From Planctomycetota bacterium (GTDB lineage Bacteria > Planctomycetota > Phycisphaerae > Phycisphaerales > SM1A02): a stretch of 35,946 bases of DNA. Positions 1 through 8,066 of the stretch are shown here, piece after piece; within the stretch, counting starts at the first letter, position 1; each line of letters begins with the position of its first letter. The position numbers and the translations under genes are program-made. Under the pieces are notes generated by a model. It searched no databases and had not been told where the DNA came from. It saw nothing but the letters and a program-made list of their open reading frames with translations. The stretch lies in NCBI GenBank assembly GCA_022563315.1, contig JADFNO010000018.1, positions 1 through 35,946 of the forward strand, read 5' to 3'.

Positions 1-1
1 G

Positions 2-622
2 CGATGGCGACGGGCCCTCAGGCCCTGGGGTGCGGCGGCCGTAGGGACGGCCGTGTCCGCATGGGCGTGGCTGGTCATCGGCGGGATGGTCGTCTACGGA
101 GTCGGGTCGCTCGTGCCGGATATGGCGACGGCTCTTTTCGGCAAGCATCTGCGCCATGCCGAAATCGGGGGCACCGACTTTTACGCCAACGTCCTTTACG
201 TCGTCCGTGACGACAGCACTTCGATGCAGGGAACGGAGCAACAACTCGAGACGCAGATCGAGACGCTCGAGCGATCGGGGATGAAAGTCGACCAAATAAC
301 AGTGAATGGGTTTGGCGTCAAGGAAGCACGTGATGACAACCTATTGCACGCGATCGAAGAATCGCTCCTGGCAAAGCCGAAGCCCGACGCCATCTATGCT
401 TTCTCCGACTTCATAAGACTCGATGGAGAAGGACAAGTCCTGGCATATTGGGCCAGCGATGACGCGGGCTGGACAGAGCTTGAGCGCCTCCTGGAGACGC
501 ATCGCGTGCGCCTGTATCTCGGTACGGTGAGAGATGAACCGGTTTCACGGCTCGAGAAAATCGCTCGAAAATCAGGCGGCGGGCTCGTGGATATGAAACC
601 CCCGAACACGGAGACCCCATGA
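2..622 (+). CDS. Membrane-anchored VWA-like domain protein (5'-partial)
   Basis: The frame is open to the left window edge, so the true start is probably just outside; a GTG at 53 is the first internal candidate. The visible part starts with basic residues and one hydrophobic segment (AWAWLVIGGMVVYGVGSLV), giving an N-terminal membrane anchor. The soluble part then runs VLYVVRDDSTSM: DDSTS fits the DxSxS metal-ion-dependent adhesion site of von Willebrand A domains, and the later AFSDF can supply the distal Asp. This supports a divergent VWA-type fold that could bind a partner protein through a metal ion. The stop overlaps the next start by 4 nt (ATGA), so the two genes are translationally coupled. 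The specific function is unknown to me; the VWA call rests on motif reading only. Confidence 0.65.
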   Translation, partial: RWRRALRPWGAAAVGTAVSAWAWLVIGGMVVYGVGSLVPDMATALFGKHLRHAEIGGTDFYANVLYVVRDDSTSMQGTEQQLETQIETLERSGMKVDQITVNGFGVKEARDDNLLHAIEESLLAKPKPDAIYAFSDFIRLDGEGQVLAYWASDDAGWTELERLLETHRVRLYLGTVRDEPVSRLEKIARKSGGGLVDMKPPNTETP

Positions 623-1131
623 TGTTTCAGCCAGAGATCACTGAGACCGGAGAGGAAGCTATGCTGGAAGTAGCCAACAGCGACATCGGCGGAGTCGCTA
701 CGCTCGTCTTGATCCTCGTCCTCGCGTTCGCCATCGACCGGGTGGTGAGAGCGGTACTCTTCGTCCTGTCGTTCATCGCCCCCTGGGCGCGTCTTGTCCC
801 TGATCCGGCCGCGATCGAGGAGTCGGCTGCCCGGGCCAAGGCCGAAAAGCGGCAGAGGCTGGCGTATTATGCCATCGCCGCGGCTTTGGGTCTGCTCGTC
901 GTGGCCATGTATGGGAACATCCGAGTGTTCGGCGCGCTGGGCTACGAGCAGGTCAAACCTCTTTTCGATGCGGTCGCAACTGGAATCATCCTGGTCGCCG
1001 GCTCGGACTTCATAAGCAGGCTGTTACAGATCTCCGGAATCGGCGGAGCCTCATCGTCGAGCAGCCAACCGCTGGAGATCACCGGCAAGATCACCCTGGA
1101 AAACGGACCCAGGAGCAAGGACGAGGGATAA
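619..1131 (+). CDS. Small integral membrane protein, function unknown
   Basis: The 170-residue protein starts on the ATG that overlaps the upstream stop, so it is in one operon with the VWA-like protein. A second in-frame ATG at 661 follows GAGAGGAAGCT and could be the real start. I see three hydrophobic segments: around residues 27-55, 83-105 and 115-140. A charged loop rich in Ala, Lys and Arg (EESAARAKAEKRQR) lies between the first two. The tail is Ser-rich and ends charged. No family is recognised. The overlap suggests that it works with the VWA-like protein at the inner membrane (inference). Confidence 0.7.
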   Translation: MMFQPEITETGEEAMLEVANSDIGGVATLVLILVLAFAIDRVVRAVLFVLSFIAPWARLVPDPAAIEESAARAKAEKRQRLAYYAIAAALGLLVVAMYGNIRVFGALGYEQVKPLFDAVATGIILVAGSDFISRLLQISGIGGASSSSSQPLEITGKITLENGPRSKDEG

Positions 1132-1172
1132 GCGGCAATTGGGCAGTCGGACCTTAGGCGGCAACGCGCGCA

Positions 1173-1403
1173 ATGAAGCAAGATCACTACCGGATCCTCA
1201 TCGGGCAGAGCGGAGCCCTCTCAAAGCTCATCAGTTACCGGCTCGCTCCGACGGACGGTTCACTCTACATCTCTCTGGTTCGAACAAGCAAGCCGCGCTC
1301 GCACTGGACCTTTGACATCGACAAGACAAACAAGAAAAGGGGACGGGAGTCGTTTTCGGAGCCGGGCTTGTCACCGTCGATTCCGGTCAGAAGCAAGCGA
1401 TGA
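1173..1403 (+). pseudogene. Hypothetical small ORF, probably truncated by repeat sequence
   Basis: The first 50 or so residues (MKQDHYRILIGQSGALSKLI...) look protein-like. From about residue 53 the reading continues as KRGRESFSEPGLSPSIPVRSKR. That tail is encoded by DNA resembling the interspersed repeat found at 4808 and, reversed, at 28868. The simplest reading is the 5' part of a small gene cut by a repeat. No clear ribosome binding site precedes the ATG. It may never be translated. Confidence 0.35.
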
Positions 1404-1512
1404 GGAACTTGGGTTTCCGGGGCGGGGTGAGAGCGTTACACTCGTGCTCGAAGAAAAGAAAGCTCGGCGGTGTGGCCGGGCGAAGGTCAAATGCGGTCTG
1501 TCGGATGAAGCG
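1374..1512 (+). repeat. Interspersed repeat, copy A
   Basis: This stretch of about 139 bp starts at CCGTCGATTCCGGTCAGAAG and is clearly similar to 4808-4942 (same strand) and 28746-28868 (reverse strand). Shared blocks include GGGGCGGGGTGAGAGC, TTACACTCGTG and GCCGGGCGAAGGTC. It contains a hairpin, GCTCGGC (1462-1468) with GCCGGGC (1475-1481), in which one pair is a T:G wobble relative to copy B. The adjoining 1334-1373 (AAAAGGGGACGGGAGTCG) may belong to the same element. It lies between two operons and contains no credible gene. Confidence 0.75.
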
Positions 1513-1592
1513 CCACGGACTCGCAGACGCGTTTCCCACGGGCATCGCCGATCGGTACATTGCGGATCATGTGACGGGACCCGGAGGATTCG

Positions 1593-3350
1593 GTGTTGGC
1601 CCGGAGTACAACGACAACCGGCGTTCGGAACCGCCCGACGTTGCGCACAGGAATCCTCGGCGGCGCTGCGCTTGTCGTCGTCGGGGCATCGGTCTGGATC
1701 ACCGTCGACAAAGGCATCGGGCAATCTGAAGATACGACAGCGGCAGATCCGTCAACGGTCAATGATCGTGCCGCGCAGGTGAGCGGTCGCATCCAACTGC
1801 GTGTAGTGAATGAGCTGGCCGGCATTCAGTTCACTCATGTCGCTGAGGCGAATCACGAGCTTGCAGGGATCATGTCCGGCGGCGGCGGATTCCTTGACTA
1901 CGATGGCGATGGGTATCTCGATATTTTTCTCGTTCAAAGCGGTACTTTGGGGCAAGATCAGCCGGACTCGACGAGCCGGCTGTATCGCAACAATGGCGAC
2001 GGCACCTTCACCGATGTGACGGATGAAAGCGGTGCGGGGGTCGGCGGTTTTGGGATGGGATGCGCTGCCGCCGACATCGACGGCGACGGTGATGTGGACC
2101 TGTACATCACGCGCGTCGGCGAGGATGTGCTGCTGGTCAATGACGGCCAGGGCGGCTTTGTCGACCAGACAGCCGCCGCGGGCCTTGCCACGCCCGGGTT
2201 CTCAACCTCCGCCACGTTCCTCGACATCGACCGAGACGGCCTCCCGGATCTGTACGTCGCGCGGTATGTGCGAATTACGCCTTCAACGGCCAAGTCCTGC
2301 TTTGGGATCGACGGCGAACGCGATTTCTGCAACCCCACCGTCTACCCGCCGCAAACTGATCGGCTATATCGAAACCTTGGCAACGGCCGTTTTGAGGACA
2401 TCACCCGCGCGGCCGGGATCGACGCGGTGGCGGGATACGGGCTTGGTCTGCTGGCGAGTGATTTCGACGGCGACGGCTTTGTCGATATCTACGTGGCCAA
2501 TGATCAGTCTCCGGCGTTCCTGTGGCATAACCGCGGCGACGGTACGTTCGAGGAAATAGCAGTGATTCACGGCTGCGCGTTCAACGGCAACGGTGAAGCC
2601 ATCGCGGGTATGGGAACCGCCGCCGCAGACTTCGATGCCGATGGCGATCTGGACCTGTTCGTCACCAACATCAATCACAGGAGCAACCTCTTTCTACGCA
2701 ATAGCAGCGGCATGTTCGAGGATGTCTCGCGCCAATGGGGCAGCTTTTCATGGCTCGTGCCCTTCACCGGATTCGGAACTGTCGCCGTTGATCTGGATCT
2801 TGACGGCACACGCGAGCTGTTCATCGCCAACGGCGCCGTGGCGCGAGCCGGCAGCGGTTATGGTCAGCCGGACCAACTCTTGCAACTCGATATCAACGGC
2901 ACGTTCCGCGACATCTCCGGTTCACTGCCATGGCAGGTTCGGCAACCGGCGATCTCGCGCGGCGTGGCGCACGGCGACTACGACAACGACGGTGATATCG
3001 ATCTGCTTGTGATGCGGAACAACGGGCCGGCGCTTCTGCTCCGCAACGATCAACGAAGCTCAAATCACTGGCTCATCGTCCGGACCGAATCGTCCAAGGC
3101 GAGTGGGAGCGTGCTGAACACGCGGATCGTCGTTGATGACGGCCGCCGCCGGCATGTGGCCGAGGTGCGACCGCAGGACAGTTATCTTTCGACCAGCGAT
3201 CCGCGCGTGCATTTCGGCCTTGGCGACGCGACGAGCGTGCGCCTCATCGTGTCCTGGCCGGACGGGTTGACCGAGGCGTTTGCGGATGTCGGGGTTGATC
3301 AGATCTTCACGGTTCGGCGGGGGAGCGGAGAAACGGTGACGGGGCCATGA
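1593..3350 (+). CDS. CRTAC1 family protein (FG-GAP/VCBS repeats plus ASPIC/UnbV domain)
   Basis: I chose the GTG start at 1593 because GGAGG lies 5 nt upstream. The 585-residue protein has one N-terminal hydrophobic segment (about residues 22-38), so it is anchored or exported. Residues of about 95-480 carry repeated FG-GAP/VCBS-type calcium-binding blades, with many DxDGDG motifs (FLDYDGDGYLDIF, DIDGDGDVDLYI, DFDGDGFVDIYV, DYDNDGDIDLLV). The last 90 or so residues match the ASPIC/UnbV domain (HFGLGDATSVRLIVSWPDG). Such proteins are predicted extracytoplasmic seven-bladed propellers of unknown substrate, and in planctomycetes and acidobacteria they are often paired with TPR proteins. The next gene overlaps by 4 nt and is a TPR protein. 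Confidence 0.9.
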   Translation: MLARSTTTTGVRNRPTLRTGILGGAALVVVGASVWITVDKGIGQSEDTTAADPSTVNDRAAQVSGRIQLRVVNELAGIQFTHVAEANHELAGIMSGGGGFLDYDGDGYLDIFLVQSGTLGQDQPDSTSRLYRNNGDGTFTDVTDESGAGVGGFGMGCAAADIDGDGDVDLYITRVGEDVLLVNDGQGGFVDQTAAAGLATPGFSTSATFLDIDRDGLPDLYVARYVRITPSTAKSCFGIDGERDFCNPTVYPPQTDRLYRNLGNGRFEDITRAAGIDAVAGYGLGLLASDFDGDGFVDIYVANDQSPAFLWHNRGDGTFEEIAVIHGCAFNGNGEAIAGMGTAAADFDADGDLDLFVTNINHRSNLFLRNSSGMFEDVSRQWGSFSWLVPFTGFGTVAVDLDLDGTRELFIANGAVARAGSGYGQPDQLLQLDINGTFRDISGSLPWQVRQPAISRGVAHGDYDNDGDIDLLVMRNNGPALLLRNDQRSSNHWLIVRTESSKASGSVLNTRIVVDDGRRRHVAEVRPQDSYLSTSDPRVHFGLGDATSVRLIVSWPDGLTEAFADVGVDQIFTVRRGSGETVTGP

Positions 3351-4693
3351 GCGAAACGCTAACACCTCATCGAAATACGCGGCGCTGGTTGTGGCTGGAC
3401 TACACGTTCGGAGCGATCATCGTTGGGGGCGCGGTGTACCTGGTTTGGGTATGGCGTGGCGCCGACGCGCCGCCGGTGACGCCAAGGGCGCAGATCGAGG
3501 ACGGCGCGTCGGTGGGCACGTTCGATCCTGATGCGGTCTCGGCGTTTCTTTCGTGGCATGGTCTAACCGCGCCCCGGTTGCCGTTGTCGGAACTAGAGGC
3601 AGGGCTTGCACGGCGCGTCGAGGAGGTGCTTGGAGGACTTTCCCAAGACGGCACGGCCGCCAGCTTTGGCCGCGCCGGTCAGGTCTTTGAATTCCTCAAG
3701 CGACCGGCTGTGGCCCGGGACTGTTATCGCCGTGCGGGAAGTATGGACTCGACGGATCACCGTTGGCCGCACTATCTGGGACGCTTGGCGCTCGCCGCAG
3801 GTGATCTGAACGAGGCCGAGAGGCAGTTTCTGCAGGCGATCGAGCTGCGACCGTTCTTCGCCGCCAGCCAAGCGCAGCTTGCGCGAGTGTATGTCGAGGC
3901 GGATCGGTTGAGCGATGCGGTCGCCGCGCTGCAGCGCGCCATCGAGAAGGCTCCTGAGAATGCGTTTGGCCACGTGCTGCTCGCGCGAATCGCGATGCGG
4001 CAGGAGCAGTATGAGGAGGCGATCCGCCACAGTCTGGACGCCCTGCAGCGCGATCCCGATCACGGGCAGGCCCATGCGATTCTTGGCCAGGCCTACGCGC
4101 ACACCTCCCGTCACGAACAGGCGGTCGCGCACGCCCGGCGTGCGGCCGGAGCGCGCCCGGAAATGGCCGATGTCGGTGATCCGTTGGTTACCGAGCTGCT
4201 TGAGGCGTCGGGGTCGACGACTTGGCTGTCGATACTGGCCACGACTCAGCATGCCCAGGGCGACTGGCCGGCCCTGATCAGGACGCTTGAATCGCTGGTG
4301 CAACGGGAACCGGAGAAGATATCGCACCAGCTCGACCTGGCGGAAGCGTACGTTGCTGAGCGGCGTTTAGATGACGCAAGCACAGTCGCCGAGACCGCTG
4401 TAACGGCGTCGGGCGGGACTCCGCGCTGCTATCAAGTACTTTCGGTGATCGCACTCTATCGAGAGGACTATCGCTTGGCCCTGACGCGCGCCGATGAGGC
4501 GATCGAACTGGACGGTGCGTATGCAGCCGCCCACAAATCGCGCGCCGCAGCGCTGGGTGGGCTTGGCCGACTGAACGAAGCAATTCAAAGCGCAGAAACG
4601 GCGGCGAAACTGAGCCCGCAGGACGCACACATTCGTGCGCTTGTCGATTTCCTGCGGACCCAGCAGGCGACAAGGCAATCCGGAGGATCGTGA
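3347..4693 (+). CDS. Membrane-anchored TPR-repeat protein
   Basis: The ATG lies inside the ATGA overlap with the CRTAC1 gene, so the two are coupled. The 448-residue protein has one transmembrane segment (about residues 20-36, TFGAIIVGGAVYLVWVW). Several tetratricopeptide repeats follow, from about residue 95 to the end. Recognisable repeats include GDLNEAERQFLQAIELRP, DRLSDAVAALQRAIEKAPE, QYEEAIRHSLDALQRDPDH and GRLNEAIQSAETAAKLSPQ. TPR arrays are protein-binding scaffolds; here the array probably projects into the periplasm and may act on the CRTAC1 partner (inference). No enzymatic domain is visible. Confidence 0.88.
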   Translation: MSETLTPHRNTRRWLWLDYTFGAIIVGGAVYLVWVWRGADAPPVTPRAQIEDGASVGTFDPDAVSAFLSWHGLTAPRLPLSELEAGLARRVEEVLGGLSQDGTAASFGRAGQVFEFLKRPAVARDCYRRAGSMDSTDHRWPHYLGRLALAAGDLNEAERQFLQAIELRPFFAASQAQLARVYVEADRLSDAVAALQRAIEKAPENAFGHVLLARIAMRQEQYEEAIRHSLDALQRDPDHGQAHAILGQAYAHTSRHEQAVAHARRAAGARPEMADVGDPLVTELLEASGSTTWLSILATTQHAQGDWPALIRTLESLVQREPEKISHQLDLAEAYVAERRLDDASTVAETAVTASGGTPRCYQVLSVIALYREDYRLALTRADEAIELDGAYAAAHKSRAAALGGLGRLNEAIQSAETAAKLSPQDAHIRALVDFLRTQQATRQSGGS

Positions 4694-4807
4694 ATACGAT
4701 CGCTGACATGGGTTCACGCTGCTTGGCACGCGGGCATGCGATCCTCAATGCCCCTGAGACAAGAGCGTAGGTCAACGGCAAATATCTCAATCGGACTCGG
4801 CCGGTCT

Positions 4808-4942
4808 CCGTCAATTCCGGTCAGAAGTAAGCGACAGGAACATGGGGCTCCGGGGGCGGGGTGAGAGCATTACACTCGTGGTCGAAGAAAAAGCCCGGCG
4901 GTAGAGCCGGGCGAAGGTCGAATGGGAAATGTCGGATAAAGC
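4808..4942 (+). repeat. Interspersed repeat, copy B
   Basis: This is the second copy of the repeat at 1374-1512, in the same orientation, with scattered substitutions and small indels. Its hairpin is perfect: GCCCGGC (4893-4899), loop GGTAGA, GCCGGGC (4906-4912). The element fills most of the convergent gap between the TPR gene (ends 4693) and the B12-like gene (its stop is at 4949). The hairpin could therefore also act as a terminator, although no T-run follows. The remaining 4694-4807 shows nothing I recognise. Confidence 0.75.
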
Positions 4943-4948
4943 AACGTC

Positions 4949-5659
4949 TTAGGCGGCCGCGGTCTTCTTGATGCGGCGGTGGCGGCCGACGGTGTGTTGC
5001 TCGGGCGTGGCGCGGCGATCGGTCTCGCTGGCGAGCTTGCCGATCAGCGTGGCGGGATCCTTGGCCCACAGGTCGGCGCCGATCTCCTCGGCCAAACCTT
5101 CTGCCCGGTTGAACACGCCGCCCCCCACCACGATCTGCATCTCCGGACAGGCGCCGACGCTTCGGATCGAATCGATCAACTGTCGGATATTCGGGGCATC
5201 GCTCGGGCCGGAGGCGAACATCAGCAGGACGTCGGGATTTCGTTCCCCAACCTCGGCGAGGATCTCATCGTTCGCGACGCCTCCCCCACCGAAGTAGATT
5301 TCGTATCCGTCGGCTTCGAGCAGGTCCGCGACAAGTTGCCCCGCCAACTCGTCCGCCTCGCTCGTCCCACAGAAACTGACGATTCTGCGCCTGCGCGCCG
5401 GCTGTTGGGAATACCGAACCTGCGCCTGATCCACGAGGCTGCGCAGCAGCCTGATGCCATAATGGTGCGCGAGCGTGCTGAGTTGATCAGCGCGGAAAAG
5501 AGTGTTGATCATCTCCAGGACCGGCCAGTACACCTCGTGGGTGATCTGCTCCGGCGAGATTCCTTCGTTGAGGATCTCCTGCACGATCCTGCGAGCGCTG
5601 ATGCGGTCGCCCGAGATCAGCGTTTGAAACAAATGTTCGACAAGAAGTTCCTGGTCCAC
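4949..5659 (-). CDS. Cobalamin-binding-like (B12-binding-2 / B12-binding) regulatory protein
   Basis: I chose the GTG start at 5659 because TTGGAGG lies 7 nt upstream on the minus strand. The first 85 or so of 236 residues form a helical cap like the B12-binding-2 (methionine-synthase cap) module. Residues of about 92-215 form a Rossmann-like B12-binding module, with FGGGGVANDEILAEV and IVVGGGVFNRAEGLAEEIGAD as typical stretches. The usual DxHxxG cobalamin-ligand motif is not visible: the equivalent segment reads TSEADELAGQL with no His. It may bind B12 in base-off form without a protein ligand, or have lost B12 binding. The tail is Arg/Lys-rich and ends KKTAAA. No methyltransferase domain is attached, so a sensor or regulatory role is more likely. 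Confidence 0.75.
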   Translation of the reverse strand: MDQELLVEHLFQTLISGDRISARRIVQEILNEGISPEQITHEVYWPVLEMINTLFRADQLSTLAHHYGIRLLRSLVDQAQVRYSQQPARRRRIVSFCGTSEADELAGQLVADLLEADGYEIYFGGGGVANDEILAEVGERNPDVLLMFASGPSDAPNIRQLIDSIRSVGACPEMQIVVGGGVFNRAEGLAEEIGADLWAKDPATLIGKLASETDRRATPEQHTVGRHRRIKKTAAA

Positions 5660-5930
5660 GTTACTGCCTCCAAGGTATGCGGCCTTCCCGGCCGTGAGCG
5701 ACTCCAGTCGCGGGTATGCGCTTTCTTGCGCGACCGATCAGCCTGCGCGCAGCGGATCAGTCGTGGAGTTCGTCATCGAACCCAACCGGCTTTGATCTGG
5801 AGAATTAACGAGGTCGCCTTGCGTCGGCCCATATCGGACGCCGTCGACCCGCTGCTTGGGCGTCAAACGTCATCATCACCGCCCGATAAGTGCCAGGCTG
5901 ATTCTCGGACAGTGCCCAGGAATCCTACGG

Positions 5931-6064
5931 CGGGACGTGTCCGAGGTATGCGACGCAGACGCCGAACGTCATCGGGTGCTGGGTGATGTCGGCGAAACCC
6001 GCATCGGCCAACATGGCGACGAGCGCTTGGCGGTCGGCGAACGTCGCGACGGACTTTGGAAGGT
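5931..6064 (-). pseudogene. Duplicated 3' fragment of ubiE
   Basis: This 134-bp stretch matches 7239-7372, the last 44 or so codons of the neighbouring ubiE. By eye I see about two substitutions (5936 C against 7244 G, and one in GCGACGAGCG against GCGACAAGCG). It carries only the C-terminal coding part and no start. Its right edge abuts the stop codon of the SUMF1 gene at 6065. It is not expected to give a protein. The remaining 5660-5930 shows no recognisable gene. Confidence 0.9.
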
Positions 6065-7072
6065 TCAATAATCGTGCGGTGCGCGTCGAATGTTGGGCTC
6101 AACAGGGACTGCGGAGGCCAAGCGCAACCCATTCGTGGCGGCATCCCAAACGAACCCAGGCGCCAACTTTAGGATACCATCTTCCCACTGATACGAGAAA
6201 TCGTCGCTGAAGAAGCTGGAACCCTTGGTGATGCGCTGGGAGTGGTTGATATTTCCAAACTCCTCGGTCCATTCCCTCATGCCGCCGGAGGCGTCCAGTA
6301 ATCCCCACGGGCTGCGAATCCACGGATACGCCCCGACTTCAATCGCTTCAATCGGCGGCGGTGGGCCGGCAAATAAACTCCCGTTGGTTTGTCCATGCTC
6401 CCAAGGAAAACCGGCCTCCAGAGGCTCATCGCTGGAGCCGGGATGCCACCACCAGCCGCCGCGGCCATGGTTGAGCGTGCGGTCGTAGTAGACCCCCTTG
6501 ATCCATTCATCCAGGCTTGGAATCCAGTACCTCGCACCCGGTGATCGCGTCCGCTGGTCGTTGTAGGAGCCGTCCTTGTTTACGGTGAATGTAGACGTGT
6601 CGTACGCGCCGCTCGCAAACGCTTTCTCCGTCCGTTCTTTGTTGTTGTGAAGCCAGTTGCAATAACGAGCAGCCATCCGCCAACTCTGATTGGTTGGGAA
6701 GTCCTCGGCCCCTTCGACCATGTGATATGAATCGGGATCGGTGAGTGGTCCGGCGATGTAGATGAAGGAGCCGGTGAGTCCGAAGCTCTGTCCGTAGGAC
6801 CCCTCGTAGTAGGGCGCAAAGGCCTGGACGAACTGGAACCACTGGCGGACGGTGATCTCCGTGCGCGTGAGGCGGAAGCGATACTCGATCCCGCCCCGGC
6901 CTTTGAGCTGCCCCTGACCTCCGCCCTCAAACGCCGGATTGCCGGGATCGCCAATTATGACCCAGTCCAAGCCGTCCAAGTGCGATCGAAGATCGGGAGC
7001 CTGCTGAGCGGGAACGGCCGCTGCTGCCGCCAGCACGATCGCACATATCAAAGCTATCCATCCCTTGAGCAT
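6065..7072 (-). CDS. Secreted SUMF1/FGE-sulfatase-family protein
   Basis: The ATG at 7072 follows AAGGA with good spacing. The 335-residue protein begins with a signal peptide (MLKGWIALICAIVLAAAAAVPAQ). The rest follows the formylglycine-generating-enzyme (SUMF1) fold. Signatures are FRLTRTEITVRQWFQF, SWRMAARYCNWLHNN, ARYWIPSLDEWIKGVYYD, SPWGLLDASGGMREWTEEF and ITKGSSFF. The C-terminal signature reads NGLRLAS, without the paired copper-binding Cys of true FGE, so sulfatase activation is unlikely. Such proteins in planctomycetes are probably non-catalytic or have other functions. The gene lies between two direct copies of the ubiE 3' end, and its stop codon begins at the repeat boundary. Confidence 0.88.
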   Translation of the reverse strand: MLKGWIALICAIVLAAAAAVPAQQAPDLRSHLDGLDWVIIGDPGNPAFEGGGQGQLKGRGGIEYRFRLTRTEITVRQWFQFVQAFAPYYEGSYGQSFGLTGSFIYIAGPLTDPDSYHMVEGAEDFPTNQSWRMAARYCNWLHNNKERTEKAFASGAYDTSTFTVNKDGSYNDQRTRSPGARYWIPSLDEWIKGVYYDRTLNHGRGGWWWHPGSSDEPLEAGFPWEHGQTNGSLFAGPPPPIEAIEVGAYPWIRSPWGLLDASGGMREWTEEFGNINHSQRITKGSSFFSDDFSYQWEDGILKLAPGFVWDAATNGLRLASAVPVEPNIRRAPHDY

Positions 7073-7232
7073 CGTGGGTTTCCTTGTTCTGGAGGTCTAT
7101 GGCCGAATACGTGGCGAGTAGGGATATCGTCAATACCACCAGCGCCGACTTCAATACTCTATCGGATTCAGCCGCGCTGCCGTGCTATTGACGGACCGGC
7201 TGAGCTTGGGAATTGAGAATCGGTCCTCGCGA

Positions 7233-8018
7233 TTAGGACGGGAGGTGTCCGAGGTATGCGACGCAGACGCCGAACGTCATCGGGTGCTGGGTGATGTCGG
7301 CGAAACCCGCATCGGCCAACATGGCGACAAGCGCTTGGCGGTCGGCGAACGTCGCGACGGACTTTGGAAGGTAGCGATACGCGCCGGACCGATCGCCGGA
7401 GAGTATCGTCGCACTGAATGGCATGATGTGACCGCAGTAGATCGCGTTGACAAAGCGCAACACGCGATTCGTTGGGTGGCTGAACTCGAGGATTACAATT
7501 CGCCCGCCTGGACGAAGGACGCGCCGAAACTCGCCCAGCGCCGTTGCCGGGGTTGTGACATTGCGAATGCCGAACGCGATCGAGACGATGTCGAAACCGG
7601 CGTCCTCAAACGGAAGATCCATGACGTCAGCTTGGACGTAGCGCGGCGAGATAATCCCCGCGCGGCGGCGGACTCGTTCGGCCTTGCGTCGAGCCAGCGT
7701 CAGCATTGGTGCGGTGAAATCCGCGCCGACCACCGCGCCCGCGCCGGCGGCGGCAAACGCTTCGGCCAGGTCGCCCGTGCCACAGGCGGCATCCAGCACG
7801 TGATCCGTCGGCTTTACCCGGCAAAGTGCGACCGCGGCTCGTCGCCACGCCTGATCGCGCCACAGCGAGTGAACGCGGTTGTTCAGATCGTATCGATGAG
7901 CGATCGCTGCGAACATCCGCTGTACCCGAACCGCCTTGTCGGGGGCCTGATGCGGATCGCCGGTCAGGTCATTTGCAGACCATACGACATCCGAAGAAGA
8001 TGACGTCCGGCGGGTCAT
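7233..8018 (-). CDS. ubiE/menG: UbiE/MenG-type quinone C-methyltransferase
   Basis: The 261-residue protein starts at ATG 8018, directly divergent from the M48 gene. It is a class I SAM-dependent methyltransferase. The family signature near the N-terminus reads IAHRYDLNNRVHSLWRDQAWR. SAM-binding motif I is VLDAACGTGDLAEAF. A later signature is FGIRNVTTPATALGEFRRVLRPGG, followed by ILEFSHPTN. UbiE/MenG methylates demethylmenaquinone or the ubiquinone precursor, at the membrane face of the cytoplasm. In a planctomycete the product would be menaquinone, so menG is the likelier role (inference). The last 44 codons are duplicated at 5931-6064. Confidence 0.93.
   Translation of the reverse strand: MTRRTSSSSDVVWSANDLTGDPHQAPDKAVRVQRMFAAIAHRYDLNNRVHSLWRDQAWRRAAVALCRVKPTDHVLDAACGTGDLAEAFAAAGAGAVVGADFTAPMLTLARRKAERVRRRAGIISPRYVQADVMDLPFEDAGFDIVSIAFGIRNVTTPATALGEFRRVLRPGGRIVILEFSHPTNRVLRFVNAIYCGHIMPFSATILSGDRSGAYRYLPKSVATFADRQALVAMLADAGFADITQHPMTFGVCVAYLGHLPS
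7239..7372. repeat. Direct repeat (parent copy, inside ubiE 3' end)
   Basis: This is the right-hand member of the 134-bp direct repeat pair (other copy 5931-6064). It is the in-place C-terminal coding end of ubiE. Between the copies lie 1174 bp containing only the SUMF1 gene and its upstream region. Confidence 0.9.
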
Positions 8019-8066
8019 ATGATTGGGATCATACCCGCCGCCTCGCGGTCCACGACGGAGATTGTC

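Noticed and set aside
3593-4327. A 244-codon open frame on the minus strand
   Set aside because: It is the complement of the TPR gene and reflects GC-rich codon use.
4979-5986. A 335-codon open frame on the plus strand
   Set aside because: It is antisense to the B12-binding-like gene and runs into the ubiE duplicate; its peptide is rich in Arg and Asp without any motif.
5931-7372. The ubiE direct repeats as a transposon target-site duplication
   Set aside because: At 134 bp they are far longer than known target-site duplications, and there are no inverted ends or transposase between them.
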